This document shows, piece after piece, positions 1 to 14,800 of a stretch of 64,000 nucleotides of DNA (position 1 is its first letter; every line of letters begins with the position of its first letter). This stretch comes from Campylorhamphus procurvoides (lineage: Eukaryota; Chordata; Aves; Passeriformes; Dendrocolaptidae): assembly GCA_013396655.1 (NCBI GenBank), contig WBMV01004887.1, positions 873,978 to 937,977 on the forward strand, written 5' to 3'. The notes below the pieces were generated by a model that was given only the letters and a program-made list of their open reading frames with translations, did no database searches and had not been told where the DNA came from. The translations under genes were made by a program, and so were the position numbers.

Positions 1-3000
1 TTTTATACAGGATGCTATATATTGAGTTTTCCTCACTGCACCGAATAAGGGGCTTCAAAACTGTTTAAGTACATGGGGAAGGTAAAAAACTTCTCCAGTG
101 AAGTGTGAGGCATAGTTAAGTGTAAGTGCTGGTTTGTGTATGTGCAGTAGGGTGGATTCAAATTAAAAGCACCTGGGTATTTGTCCTGCTTTACTGCAGT
201 CTGGTTGTACTCCTCGTTCCTGGGGCTTTTTACTTGCCTTTAGTCCTCCTTCAGCTCTCAGCTCAGCTGGCATAAGGATGAAGAGGAGTAACATGTCTCT
301 ACTGAGGATAGGCAATGGTTTTTAGTCTTCAAGAATAGCAATTATTAAAAAACCCCATTCTTCATATAACCCTAGTTATACGCCTTAATTTACAGAGCAT
401 GCTTGGCAGTAATGGAATATCAAGAATTTACCTGCTCAACTCCAGCTGAATACACTGAACCTATGCAGGTAGATTTGTTTGAAGATACAGTAATTTGGCA
501 AGATTTATACAGCATTTCCCAGACCTGCAAAATATGTTACTTGCTTTTCCTTCTGCCTTTAGTTTAGACTTCTTGATATGGATCATGACAGTCCTGAAAC
601 CGAGTATTTGCAGGAAGTAACTGAATTAATTTTTTTACCTGTTAAAAATAAATAGTGCCTCAGGTAATAACTGGAGTGGAAAATACAAACCTTAAATACC
701 CTTGCCAAGAAAATCTGAGCGAGCTGTACAGAGTTCTTTGAACCTCTGTTACATTTGAAAAACAACCTTAACTTGCTGGCTCTTTCACCTTGACCTACAA
801 CCGATGAATAATAACTTGGTGTGGAAAACCTTGTTCTTAACTTCCTACTGATAAAATTAAATACATTCTTCCTTTAGTAGTTTGATTTAGTATGATTGAA
901 ATAATGACTTAAAGTTTGATAAATGTTACTTTCATTGCTAAAGTGCCCTGAAGCACTGTATGTGGAAAATTTTACATTATTACAGAGATCTGGAGGTATG
1001 TAATATGCTTGTCAGGCTATTAACTTGCATTAAGTGTTTTGGTTTTTACAGCATATAAATTTAGAGTGTTTCTTTGGAAACTGAATAAAAGTAAATAATC
1101 AGATCCCTTCTAAAATGAAATACAAATTATACCCCTATCAGTCTGGGTTGGAACCATATAATAGCCTCAGGCAGGTAGAAGTTAAGTACTTCATCGTTCA
1201 GTAGAAGTTACCTATGAGGAGCATGATTGTGTCTGGCCTTGGTTTGTTGGTTTGGTTTCTGGTTTGGGTTTTTGGTTTGGTTTGGGTTTCCCTCCCCTCC
1301 CTCCTGGAGTAATTTAACTGTCAGTAACTAGAAACTGCTTCACTTACATTTCAGTTTTTTTCTTCATCCCTTCTGAAGTGCCATACCATGAAATTTAGGA
1401 AAACCTCCGATATTTTATAGTATGTTTAAAAACTATAGCAAATAACACAGTAATGTTCTGCTGTCAAATATTTTCTTCATTTTCACCTTCCCCTAAAATT
1501 CTGTCCTGTATATGTAGTTTGGAACTCTAACATTTGGATCTTTAATAGAACGGCTTTTAGGGTTTTTTGGTTTTGTTCTGTTTTGGTTTTTTCCTTATGG
1601 CTGAGAAAAATATATAAAAATGGCAGCCATAATCCACAAAAATGTTAAAGTTTATTTTAAATTTAACTACTTTGTTGTCAAAGATTCTGTATAATCCAGT
1701 TTCTTACTTGTCTGTATGGCCTGTACTGGTGCCACAAATGACGCTCTGGCTGAAAATGTTCATTTGATGAAACTGTATTATACTTTTTGTCACTGGTCTT
1801 TCTAAAATGTCACATACTGACATTAAAACAGGTGTCATAATTGTTGTGTGTACTGTGTCATAGTTACTGTAGCAAATAGATTTGTTTCTTGGGACTTTTT
1901 TTTACTGTTAAAAAATAAATCTATTCCTGGCATTTAAGACAGAAGTTTGTAATCTACGAATGCACAGATACAGAGCTGCTTCTGTTAAAATTAATTTTAC
2001 ACTATAGTCAGGAATTAGCTTTTGCTTTTTAACTGCAGTCAGAAAATTAACAGTAAATATATTTTTATAATAACAGTTGTCATCCATACTTACAAGAATG
2101 CATTATTAAGGTGGCATTAATACCAGCTTCATTTCTGTGTCACAATTTGTGGCCTGTTTAAAGCTGCAGAGAGACATTGGCAGAGCTGCCAGCAGAGGTT
2201 TGCGCCTCACTTGTGGAATCAATCTGGGCTGCAAAATGCAGTTACTGATACAGATCTGGTGTGGAGGGTAGCTTGTTTAGGGGTTCCTGCTGCAGTTCTT
2301 CTGCAGAGAACATACCTGTAATTAGTTTCCTGCTTGCTGCATCACTACAGACAGAAATATGTGCTGGTTCTGCTCTGAGGTAATACATTTTTTTGAAAAA
2401 GTGTTCCAGAGCTGCATTGCCAGTCGGTGATAGAGTTGGTTTGTCAGCAGTGCGAAGTCCACTGGCAGCTGGGCAGGGTGGTGCCCTATGGGAGTCAGTG
2501 CTGGCCTGATGATGTTCAACATCTGTATTAATGAGCTGCTCAGCTGGGATGGGATGTATCCTCAGGATGTTTGCAGATGATACTAAACTAGACTGAGTGC
2601 TTGATGTCTCTGGAGGTTTAAGTTTGCTTCTCAGGGGGAACACAGTAAGCAAGAGAAGATGGTCTGACAGAAACCTCTTGAAATTCAGCAATTGTAAATG
2701 GAAAGTACTACACCTGTCTCAAAATAACCTGGTGCTTACAGCATAGGTTAGGCAATCCACTGACTAGAAAGTAGCTCTGTGAAAAAACATCTGGTGGTCT
2801 GAGAAAGAAAAGGCAGAATGTGAATCAGTAGTGTCCTTGCTGTTAAGAAACCAGCCACATGCTGTGCTATGTATTGGCAAGGCTATAGCCAGTGGGTCAA
2901 AAGAAGGAATTCAGCACTTTAAAGTCCATATTTAACATAGCATATCCAGTTTTGGCTCTCATACAGGAAAGATACTGGCATGTTAAGTAGCTGCTAAGAT

Positions 3001-6000
3001 GATTATTGTTCTGGAGCACATCTTGCACAAGGAGAGGCTGAGAGAATTGACTTTGTTCTGCCTTAGAACTGGAAAGATATGGGGGTAATATAACTGCTGT
3101 CTTCAGCTGCCTAATGAGTGGGTATCAAAAGCCAGAGTCTGTGGAGGTGGTGTATAGTGATAAAAGAAGAGAGCAAATATAAGTTGCAGCAAAGAAATTC
3201 TGATTCAGTAATAAGAGAGGCAAATGCAATGTATATAGAGAAAAAATTCTAAAAGTTCTCCACTGCAGTGGAGGTGTCTCTACCCTAGGAGATACTCCAA
3301 ATGTGACTGGGTCCCGAGCAATCTGTTTGATGATGGCTCTGTTCTGAGTGGGGTTAGATGAGACTCTGGTTTCTGGAGGTCCTTTCAGTCAGAATTATTT
3401 GAGATTCTGATAGACCGGTAAGAGTATCACGTATCTAGCTCGTAAAGTGTAATTTAGTTCCAGAAGAAGAATTGGTTTTAAAAAAAATGAAAAACACAAT
3501 CTGGAAAGGATTGATAGGGAGAAGATTTCGTGTAACTTCTGTTAGTTTTCAAACAAAAGAAGTTTTTTTTCTTCTCAAAGGCCAACCATTTGAGAGTTTG
3601 TCTCTTTTAATACAAAGCAATAATCATAAATACTTTTGCATACTGTGCTTGCAGACTAATAATCAGTCCTTTAACTGACATCTGGCACTTTCCCCAGACA
3701 GCCTGAGTTAATTTCAAACCCCATGTTGCATGGTGAGATAGGACACTTGAGGTATTTCCATATGCACAGTGAGGTAGGTGAAATGTTCTTTTTTGAATCG
3801 TGTTGTGGAAAAGATGTGCCTTATATGCAAAGGAAGATTCACCAGCAGCTCCCTCAGAGCGGTCACCTGTTCAGAGCTTTGATTTCACACACACACACTT
3901 GCAGAAATTTACTTAATGGAATACAGAAATATTTTGCCAGGTTGTCTGTCATCTGCTGAAATTATGGTGTTATTAAGAATTAGGATTTGAAAGAGTGCAT
4001 ATCACCAGGATAGATCATTTGTAGTGGAACAGAGATCTCAACTGTACTTCTTGAGGATTGCCAACTAGCTTGTTGATAAAACTGACTTGTGTCTCTGTAA
4101 GCCTCTATCAGACAGGTTCTTGCTTGATTTTATTGTGGTAGGTGTTATCCTTCTGTTGGTCCATGTTGTTTGTTATGCATTCATTTCTCTACATATTTTA
4201 TATGGCTTTCAGAATGACAAAGATATTTTTCTTGGTAAACAGGTATAGATAATGGAGCTTTCTACATGTGTGAGTAGTTTTTAGAGGAAAGTAAAGCTTT
4301 TTTTTTGATAAATCACGTAAAACCTTCAAGTCCTGAATAGCAATGTGTCTTCCTGAAGGAATGTTCTGGTATGATACATTACTGGACATCTTAATTACAG
4401 GCAGATTTTTAACCTAATGTTTTGCTATTCTTGGGCTATTTTTACTACATTTCACAGTTGTCTAAGCATACTTTATCTGTGTCTTTGGTAAGCATGAATG
4501 TGCATGCTGTGAAATAATAATTACTGATCTGCAAGAGCTCTGAAGACAAGTAGAGGAGAAAACTTGCTCGGTTCTTATGTTCTAGAACTTCAGCTGTAGC
4601 TCTCAATTTTCTTTTTATCAAATGACCAACATTTAGGAACTTTAGATTGTACCTGGAAGTCAATTTTTAATTGTATGAGTGATACAGCTGGAAAGAGCAA
4701 TTCTGTAAAGGAGTGCAAGCAAGAAATATGGAATATTAAAAACATTTCAGTTCTATCTTTTTAACACATTTCAAGTTTTTCTTATTAACAGGAGACTCTT
4801 AAAACTGAAATTGACACTCCCCCCTTCAGTTGACCCCCTATTCCCTTCAGATGCTGAAGATTTGGGAGCAAGCTTCCTTTATGAGCATTTGTTATTGTAT
4901 TGTATAGCTTATACCATCCAGTTCTTCAAAGTAAGCAGCGCTTTATGGTCGGAGTGGTTTTCTTTCTGTTATGTAATTCATTGTACATATAGAGACATAT
5001 ATAAAAATACTTCACAAAGAGTTAATCTAACTCTGTTAACTGAGTGTAATAACAGTCTATAAGGAATTTTTCTTTGAAAAAGCATACTTTTAGCCAAGTC
5101 AGTTTGCTGATATTTTAAAGTGGATTATTTTCTACAGCAGTGTCAAATTCCTGATGTTTTGCTGTGATAAAGGCGTATCAGTAGTGCCAGATATGCTATT
5201 TAAAGTACGCAAATTTCTTGCTGTGACGCTATTTTGGTTTTCAGCCAAAGAGAAGAAAAAGCAGCTTACTCTAACTCCTTGAAGAGGAGTAATCTTTTGT
5301 CTCTTGAAAATGCTGCTTTACAGAGCGCTTCTGAAAACACGCTTTCTAAAGTCCTTCTATTTAATGCATAGTGAGTATATACCGTGGTATATAAAATCCA
5401 CAGCTTGCCTTGGGAGGGAGACATATGGCATGCTTTGGTCTTAGATATGTGATAATGCTTGCACACATGTTGAAAACGTGGATGCCTTAATTTCACACTC
5501 TACTGAAGGGCTGAGTTCTGCTATCTTGATTTCACTTACGTTCAGAAAGTGTGGGACAATCATCCTTTTACAAAGTAATCAATTTTGAGCTGTGTAGTTT
5601 ATCCTTTACGTTGGTACTGCAGTTGTTCAACTGGACCAGTGATGCTGTAAGCTTAAGTAATTTTCTCTTTTATTCTTTTTATCTCCTTGAAGTTTTGATA
5701 CTCTGGATCTTTAGAAGTGCTAATCTGAATGGTCAGTTCTTTTTCCTTATAAACATCCAGAAGTCATTTGGCCTAAAGTAATTTCATAATCCATTTTTCC
5801 CCCCATTCATTCTAAAGACTGACTTTCCAAATGATTGTCTCCTCTGTAACCAGGTTTTGTATGGCTTATGGCTGTCTAATCTACGCATGCAAGCATTGTT
5901 TAAGAAGAAAGGTGGCTGTGATGTTGAGCATTTTAACATTTTTTTAATAAAATGAATTAATCCCGTTTTGACTCTTTTGATCATCAAGATCATAACTCTT

Positions 6001-9000
6001 TACATGGCTTAGTCGAGTGGAAGTAATTTTACCTTTAGGAATTTAGGGTCTGTCAGCCCGGGGATTTAGCCCATGCTGTGTTACATCTTGCTTCTGTTTG
6101 ATGTTCTCTTTAAATGTGCTGGAGCACCCTTGCGTGTTTGAACACGCCTTGCTCTTCTCATGCTGTTGAAGTAATAGAGCATGTCTGCTAAGTGGTGGGA
6201 TATGTTAAATGAAAGTGAAATAAAGCGTAAGGGTTTCTGTGTTCCAGTAGCAGTGCATTTAATTTGGCTTCATTTTTAGTCTCTGACACCCAGCTTCCTG
6301 ATATGATTTAAAAGCTTTCATCCACCTGGAGCATTTCAAGCTGCAGGCTGCCAGTGTTCCTTCCTGCAGCAAGAAGGGCTTGTGCCTCTACAAACTCGTT
6401 TGGGAGTTGTAGTAAACTTCATTGCTCACGACCCTTACTCTAATGAGCTTATGCTTTCTATTGCATTTATATATGAATACTCTTATGCTGGAGGGTTGTA
6501 CCAGTAAAGCCTGTGTTACAGGTAGCATATGCAGAGTATGGGATAAAGGACTAAATCCAGTCCAGAGGAAACACTGTCCTTAATGTATTACAACATCATA
6601 GGAGTCTGTTTCAAAAGGAAATACACTCACTTTTACTAGTGGATCCTTCTATGATAGTTTTACCGCGGTGCTCTGTGTAGAGGTGTTGCAATACAGTAAG
6701 ATGCAATTTCATTCAATTGCAACCAGTTTAGCACGTTACTTGGAAAGGAGAAGATTCCTTGCTGCTTGTGCACACTGCTTCTGGTGTTTATCTGATAATA
6801 CTCTAAGCCAATTCCATTTGCAAAACAGGGTTGAGTGGGTGGGTGGAGGCGTATTTGTGTGTTGACTTTGCTTCCCATACAGTCACCTGAGTTCCACAGG
6901 ATGCTCAAGCAAGAGGTCAGGGACAGAGCTTGATGAAGAGAAATTAAGTGGAAGAAAAGGAAAAATACTTGCCAGTGGCAGCAGCAAGCTGTTCATGAAA
7001 TAGCACCGTTGAAGACATTTTTCTTTTCTCTAAAAGATTTTGTCTCTATATAGTTTGAGAGGAGCTTCTGTCTTGGAAGTTGCATCTGGCCTTGAGATTG
7101 TTATAAAAGTGTTTTGCAACACATCTGAGACACCAGTGTGTGGTGCCTGATTCTGCTGGTATCCAGGTTATATAATTTATCAAATCCTGAGGAAACTTTC
7201 AGAAATTGTGAGAAGCTAGGTGCTTGTATTTAAGAGTTCACTGCAAAATGTTCTTGCTTCAAATCTTGACCAGAGTTGGACACCTTACAAATTTCTGGTT
7301 TAATCCCTCAAGTTTTGAGTCTTTTCATCTATTTCTCAAAAATCAGAAATGTGTTTGTGGTCTGATACTTTGGATCACTAGAGGACTGTCTGTAAGAAAG
7401 AGCAAGTGAGACTGGTCTGTGCATGCAAATCATTCTCTGCACATGGTGATGGCCTTTAGCTCTGGCTAGTTACTGGCTAAAGCCTTTAGGGGGAATTTAA
7501 CAGTTGTTAATGTGGCCTTGTAGCTATATAGGTAAAAGCTTGTTCTGTTAAGAGTGCTACTGATGCTACACGTGTAGTTTCAGAATCCCATGTGTTCTGA
7601 ATGAAGATGCTTTAGTTGACTCACAGTTTGCAAGCAGCTTTGTAAGTCACTCTGTGCTTATTACAATGCAGAGAACACTGCAGAAGTTTACTATTGCTCC
7701 AGTTGTGTGTTAGAATACAACAAAACCAAGTTTACTGTACTGAACCTCAATGAAGTATGAGGTCAGGAGGAGGGAAGATGACTTACAGTACTGGTATCTA
7801 GTCCACATCTTTACCTAAGCTCTCACACTGTTGTCCTAGAGCCTTGAGGAAGAAACTCTGAGTTACATGCACTAAAATGCCACTCTTGGATAGGAATTTT
7901 AATTTCTTTTATTTTGCATATATTTTTTTGTGCAGTTTTAGTTTGAGGGTGACTTTATAGGGTTGTGGGTTTTGCATACACTAACACAGCTGTATGATGC
8001 TTTATCTGTACCTGTCAAAGTGTGTTGGCAGCAGATAGTATGTAATACATAGAACGTCATCTTGTCTCACAGCTCAGTTGGTGATAGCAAGAACTTTGAA
8101 GACAACTGCTGTCCTCTACTCATGCCTCAAGCCCCTAATGTTGCCAGAACAACTCTTTTTAAAATGGAAATTGTTTGGCAGAATTAATATTAGAGTTTTG
8201 CAGGAAATTAGCAATTTCCAAAACTGGTAAATTGGTTTGGGGGAGGGCACACTTCTCGAATATCTGTTTTTCCTTCTTTCTCTTTTATTTGTTCTGAAAT
8301 GAATGTTTTGATAACATGGACTTCACAAGTGTTTTCTGTTATGTCTCTAGTTAGCTAGCTGTTAAAGCTTGTTTTCTCTGAAATGGTTGCTTAGCCAGAA
8401 GAGGTTGTTACAGGAACTTAGTTAAGGTATTGAATGTAATGCATCATAGCTCCTGGGTTTGTTTTGGTTTCCTTTATGAATAAAGTGACGTTTTGAATTA
8501 CAACTTACTTTCTCATAATTTGTAAGCTGTTAATAGGCCTTACTTTAAATACATGGAATTAAAATCTGTAATATGCTTTTTAAATACTTCTCAATAATGT
8601 TGATTCTAAGATTTTGTGAGAAATATTATAGTGCAATTAGGTCATACTTTTAAGACTGACACACACTTTCTTGAAGAAAGCTAGAGTAAAAAGCTGGCTG
8701 CTGATTGCTGTTTAGCAAACTTCCTCTTCAGGGTTGTGGTGTGTCCGTGTTCCCATTACTGTGTGCTGGTAACAAAAACCGGAACCACACCCCATTGTAT
8801 TACTCTAAATTCAGTCTGTTTGGAGTTGATGAGTTTTCTCCCCCTGTTCATCTTGCCAGTGTAAGCAGCTGGTTGCTGGAATGTCTGTGGTGGACCCCCC
8901 TAGTTTTCTTTACCAGGCTGGGAGGCATTATCTTTGACTCATGAGAGAAGGCTAGTGGGCAGCATTGTCTCTGGAATGAATTGAGGAGGTGGTTGAAAGC

Positions 9001-11766
9001 TTTGTTTATTTGAAAGTTTTTGGAACACTTAACAGTGCAAGTTAACTTATGTTTAACAAGCTTCTTGCATATGACGGAAAAGGGAAATCATTGATCATAC
9101 AACAAATGTTAATGAAATGCATCAAAGAATAGAATTAAGAAGATGGCAAATGCGATATCCAAAATGGCAATAAGCTATTTACCCCTCTGATTCAGCGAAC
9201 TTTCAGCGTAATGGTACTTTAACATGTCTGTAGTATCTATTCTGGCTCTGTCATTTGGAGAGTATAACTTCATACACTCTATGTGTTTGTAAGGTTTCGC
9301 TTAGCACTTTGTCAGGAACTTTGTCATGATCTTGTGCGTGTGATGTAGCCCAAGTGTTCAGATATAGATCCCTTCCACCTCAGTAGAACTGAAATGAATT
9401 GAAGCCTAAATACAGTTTTGGTAAATAAAGTAAGCTAAGTATTGGTTACTGCCATGTTGTGGTTGTTGGTGATGTGCCCAATGGAATATTAAATGTGCAT
9501 CTCTACTAAAAGAGCAGGAGGGGAGGTGGTCATGCAAAACAAAGAGCTTCTTTGCAGCCTTAGTCCATATAGATTGCTACTGCTGCTGCCTTGTTTTCCA
9601 ATCTCCGTGTCCTAAATTTTCCCTAAAGGCAGCCTGTAACTAGGCGATTACTTTCAAGCTATGGATCTTTTGTCCTTGGCTCCTTTTAGTGCTGCGTGTC
9701 ATTGTAAGCCATAGCTTCAGCGGCACTTTTTTTACCTTCTTTTCCATTCTTGGTCACCTGCTCAAAAAACTAGGGAAAGTTCTTTAAGTAGAAGGCTGCC
9801 TGTGTGCCAAGCAGTTACTGGAAGTCATTTTGTATTTTGATCCTACCATTTTTCAGCAGCTCTTTGAAGACAGCTCTTAAACTTTTGTTTGCTTCAGGAA
9901 AGTTTTTTGGAAGTAGTGTACTTGTAGCTGGCTCTGCAGCCCAAAAGGTATAGGTAGCTTGACAGTAAAAAAGTAGCAAACATAATTTGAGGCTGTAGTA
10001 ACTTTGAAAGATAAGGGTGTTATGAGAGAGCTTTTTTTGTATTGCTTACAATCTATGGCTCAAAGAAAACAAACAATTCTGTCTCATTGCAATGACAGAA
10101 TATGCAGAGTACAGTAACCTCCCCAGCCCTTCACTGAAAAACCTTCAGGGCTTTTCCTTGCCCGAGTTTAGGACTGGGAAGTGTGCTTTGACATTTTATA
10201 GGGTACAGGAAAAGCAAGGACAAACATGGCTTAAGTACTAGCAGACAGAGTGCATAAAACACTTCCATATGATGTGAAGCACTTGCCTCAGACTTTGCTA
10301 AATGCAGACCGAACTTGACATTGTGTAGTAATTGCATTTGGTGGTAACATCAGGATGTTGTTACTAAGGATTCATCTTGTCCTTATCAATTTTATCCATG
10401 GAGAGAGAGAGCCTACCTTCAGGAAACCAGGAAGATGTTTTATTACTCTCCATAGAAACTTTTGTCATTAAGAGAATTCTTTGAAGTCCTCAGTCAGGAA
10501 GCTATTAATACACAGCATCTGAAAATATTTTTGTAGGAATTGGTTAGTTGTGTAAATGCCACTTTGTACACTGGCTTGGCAGCATCTAAATGAAAGTATT
10601 ACCTATACTGTATAAATGCAATGGAAGGAAAAGTCTGAGTGATGTGACAGCAAAGCCAACTTAACTCTAAGCTTTTTAAACTGTTGTCAAAAAGAGCTTT
10701 GATTTATGCATAAATATAAGAAATAGTTCAGTACTGCTATAAACTCCAGCTTTGTTTATAATGCTGTTCTGTTTTATAAAAAACTTTCTTCTGAAACATT
10801 GTGGGGTACACCTATTAGTTGTTTCCCATTTGTAGAATCTCTGTTTCTATCCCTTACCTGTCAGATATTCTTCTATTGATTGTCTTAATCTTTCCCTGTA
10901 AAAAAAATTACTCTTAAGTGAGCTGGAAACTTGGCCTTAAATTTATTCTTAAGGAGGTGAAGAGAATTGGTTAACAAAGATATGATTCACCATAGCAACA
11001 GCTCAGCCAATAACATATATGCAGTGAATTAACTGTTTCACGGTACTTTCATATTTGATGCAGAACATAGCAACAAGATGATAGCTTGACAACAATAGCA
11101 GCTGCATATTTTTTTTCCTTTTTTGAAAGAATGTTCTTGTAGAAAAAATAGATTCCCTGGAAAGTAATTTATATTACAAGTTTCATCACAAAAATTCTGT
11201 GGGTGGTTACAATAGCCTAGAAATTAAATTAGAGATTTGTGTAATAAATGATGGGTTTGATATGATGTGACACTTCTAGTTTCTTACAAGTGACATAGCT
11301 ACAGGCAATAGAATAATCTCTTCCCCTTGTGAAGATAAATGTTGTATCAGACCAAACCATCTTTATATTAAATTACAACTTTCCTTTTCTTTTTTTTTCC
11401 GTATGAAAAGATTCATGAGTCTTTGTTAAATAATAGCACAAACCAATTATAGGGGTACTTTGGCCAAAACGTTTTCAAGATACATTCTATTCTCAGTCAT
11501 ATATTTAATTTATATAGGGAACTGCTGTAATAGACCTAATGTGAATAAAGGAATTTTCCTTTTTGCAGCATGTATGTCACTGTGGCCATACTGAGCCCAA
11601 AGGTGCTTTTCTTATCACAGTTAGACTGAAACTCTCAAATGGAGATAAGTTTGATAAGAGGAATCTAGTTGCTTGACTGCCTTTCCTGGGGGCTAGAGGC
11701 ATACAGTGCATGTGGCTCTTGCACTACTTGATTGTGCTCATATCATTATTTTCCATGTTTTGGCAG
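1..11766 (+). other. Upstream intron of TNRC6B
   Basis: No exon was recognised in these 11.8 kb. The sequence is AT-rich with short open frames only, one old CR1 fragment (about 2440-3411) and T/G-rich runs near 1235-1290 and 1560-1590. It ends in the acceptor TTTTGGCAG at 11766. A non-coding 5' exon could be hidden here, because I can only recognise exons by protein similarity. Confidence 0.7.
2440..3411 (+). mobile_element. Degenerate CR1 LINE fragment, reverse transcriptase part to 3' end
   Basis: Read on the plus strand, 2485-2590 resembles the CR1 polymerase stretch that normally reads GVPQGS...LFNIFIND...FADDTKL: DNA such as TTCAACATCTGTATTAATGA and TTTGCAGATGATACTAAACT is visible, but with stops and shifts. 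Further along, 'ggagaggctgagaga' and the closing 'ggaggtcctttcagtcagaa' match the CR1 3' region. It is shorter than the intact segment would be, so internal deletions are likely. Old and inactive. Confidence 0.8.
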
Positions 11767-11854
11767 AGAGAAGGAGCAAGAAAGGGAAGAACAGTTAATG
11801 GAAGACAAGAAAAGGAAGAAAGAGGATAAGAAAAAGAAAGACTCTGCTCAGAAG
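11767..11854 (+). CDS. TNRC6B: TNRC6B exon 1 in window (residues 1-30)
   Basis: Encodes [20 protein letters not shown] followed by lysines and DSAQK, the highly charged N-terminal segment typical of TNRC6 proteins. The acceptor TTGGCAG precedes it and the donor GTATGT follows. It starts with one base of a split codon; known TNRC6B isoforms join different upstream first exons at this point (MR-E or KQ-E), which fits the phase. Confidence 0.95.
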
Positions 11855-14800
11855 GTATGTTTTGATAATTGAATTCTTACATCCAGCTAAAACATAAAGA
11901 GTATTGGTGATAGTAGAAGCTAAGTTGTTCCTATTAGAGCTTGAAAAATAGAGATTTCTTAGTGATGCTTCTTTAAAGAGTATTTTTGTGTCATTTTTCT
12001 GGAACTAAAGTGTTTAACTTGAACATTTCTTCTCGTTAGTGTTACGTAATGTAAAAGAAGTTTTTTGATATCAAGTATTTAAGTTACTTAATATAGGCTC
12101 TTTTGATCTCTTTGTGCAACTCCTGCTGGGCTTTAGCAATTTGTGCAGTAAAATGAACTAAATATTTTCTAGAGCAAGAAGATACTTCCCCCCCCTCCCC
12201 TTTCTTTTTTTTCTATTCAAGTCCTTAAGGAAGTTTACAGGAAAGAGGTTCCCTTTATTTTTGCTTAGTATTGCTTACACCTTCTGTAGCTAACAGCACT
12301 TTGGCTGAAGTGTATCAGTTCAAATCTCAGTTGTGGAGAATTGATAAGTCACCAAAACTTGGTTTTGCTCAGAAAATGGATTTGAGACTTGGTGTATTAG
12401 AAGGTCTCTGTTTTGCAGAAAATCTAGTTGATTGTTCTAGTTGAGATATGAATTTGTGTTTTACAGCTTTATCCCTGCTTTTTACTGGTAAAATCCTTTC
12501 TGTCTAGTTCAGATGCAGCCCTCCTAGAATGAGTCCAGCACAAGGCCCCTAAGATGGTTAAGAGACTGGAGGATCTGACAAATGGGGAGGGGCTGAGAGT
12601 GTTAGGACTGGTCAGCCTAGAGGAGAGAAGGCTTGGGGGGTTTTCCACAAAGTATTTACATATGTTGGTAAGAGAGTAAAAAGACGAAGGCAGACTCTCC
12701 CCTATGGCGCCCAGTGACAGGGTACGAGGCATCATGCTCATATTGAAACTCAGTCATAAAAAGACTTTTTTTTTCTGCATGTGTGTGACGGGGCAACCAC
12801 TGGAACAGGTTTCCCAGAGACGTTGTGGTGCCTCTGTCTTTGGAGATGCTCAAAAATGAGTTGATGTGCCCTCTGCAATCTAGTTTTGATGACTTTGCTT
12901 TGGGTTGAGGAGACTTTTGGGGCTGTGTGGGGAACGGGGATGGGAACTGTGGATTAGATTACCTGAGGCTGTCCCTTCCAGGCTCAGTGATTATGTGAAA
13001 TGGAGAGCAGAAGGCTTTGCTTTCAGTAGTCTGTTTTTCAGTTGCTTCAGTAACAAGAGATGCTATGATCCTGCTGAGAACAGCCAGCACCAACTTCAGT
13101 TAAATTTTGGTGTATACAGGGTGGTTTTATATCTGGCTTTTTCACCGTTTTGAGTCTATCATTTTAAATTAGGTGCAGATAAACTGATGTGTTTCTGTTG
13201 TCTTTATCCAGTCACTGATACATTCCCAGTAAGAGTGCAAGAAGATTGGGAGCTACAGAGTGAGGTCTCTTTGGTGTCTTTTTGCCTTGGTGTTGCTGCT
13301 GTTTCATGTTCAAGTACAAAAAGTATATGTAGGAACCTAAAGGAGCAGACTTTGATGAATAAAGAGTAGGGACTTGAGAATTATGTGCTGATATTCAGTG
13401 ATTAAAGGGAAACTTCAAAAGATTGGACCAATCATCTTGATAACAGTGCTGTGTTTACTGAGGGATTGGTGTTTTGAATGCAAGATTTGCGAGCTTTCTT
13501 GTGTGGTCTCTCAACTGCTCAGTTATTCAGTATGATTGAATGTTACGATATTCTGCAAAACTCCTGGGAAGGGTAAAGACTAAATAAGTTAATCTCCGAG
13601 AGGATAAACTTAACAGTAATGCTTGGAGATACCTAAGAATAGCAAATCAGGCAGCTGAATGGACGGAACATAAATGTGCATGTTCATTCTCAGTGACTGT
13701 GGAGGTGTTCACCAAATAAGCAGTAATGATTTGGGGTTACCTTTTACAGAGAGAGTTTGTATAACATAAAATAGTTATTTCCCTCTGGATCATCTGAAAC
13801 TTAAAAAATAAAATAAAAAAAATTGTTTCGAGAGGTTGTGTAAGCAAATTCGCAGCATAAATTCCTGTGGTTGGTGCCTGAGGGGTTTGTTGGTGGCTTG
13901 TCAGGCTGAGCTTGACTCCACTTTCCCATTTGCTGAAGCTGCGCTCCTGCCCTGCCAAAGCTCAGAGGTTGCCCAGAGGGAGATAAGAGCTGTAATTCTG
14001 AGACTGACACATTTTTTCAGTTTTGAATTTTAAGACAAAACCAGATCATTTTGACTAGAAGAAAGTTATGGTATAGTCAGAAGTAATTTTTTTCCCCCTA
14101 AACAAAACTGTAGTTATCATGTTGAATTCATCAAAGATTTGGTAAGATAGGGCCTTTCCAAGTAGGCAAATTACTAAAATACTGAACGTGCTTACTGTTG
14201 ACTGTAGTAAACCTATCAGCATTACCAGATTGTGTTAATGAATAATTTTTTTTCCCTTTTTCCTTTAGTAGTGGAGCATCAGAGTCCATTAAGTACTTAA
14301 CAGAATCTTTAACAGTGTCAGAAGTGGTAATTTGACGCATACAGAATTTTTCATAAGTGAAGTTGAAAACTGATGTCTGGCTTGGTACAGACACAGTTTT
14401 TGGTATCGGGTGCATTTTTATTGTCTTGGAGACTTTTGCATTATGTAATTCTGTGAAGTTAAAATGCCTAAGATTTTGTACTACAGTGAATGTTCCACTT
14501 TGCATATTACAGTTTTCATCTTTGCAAAGTAAATTATGCCATAACAATTCAGTGCAGCTTCTCTTTTTATTTTTTACCATACAAAGGAATTCTGGCTTCA
14601 CTGATTTCAACAATAAACTGCTTTTTGCTTGGTGCTTTCATTATTCTATACTGTCAGTGTGCTTTCCAGAATTATGGACTAGTTCAGCAATTTCTTTTAA
14701 GAATAGGTGTCATAGAACCTGACACATGATGATCTTCAGGGTTTTTTCATTATTGTGTAGTGGAACTCATGATGGACAGGTTCAAAACATGCTACAATAC

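Noticed and set aside
1235..1290. GGTTTGG/GGGTTT repeats suggesting an interstitial telomere
   Set aside because: The units are irregular and lack consecutive TTAGGG repeats; it is simply T/G-rich sequence.
2242..2691. 149-codon antisense open frame
   Set aside because: It overlaps and runs antisense to the CR1 reverse-transcriptase remnant at 2440-3411, so it is most likely a chance by-product of that repeat.
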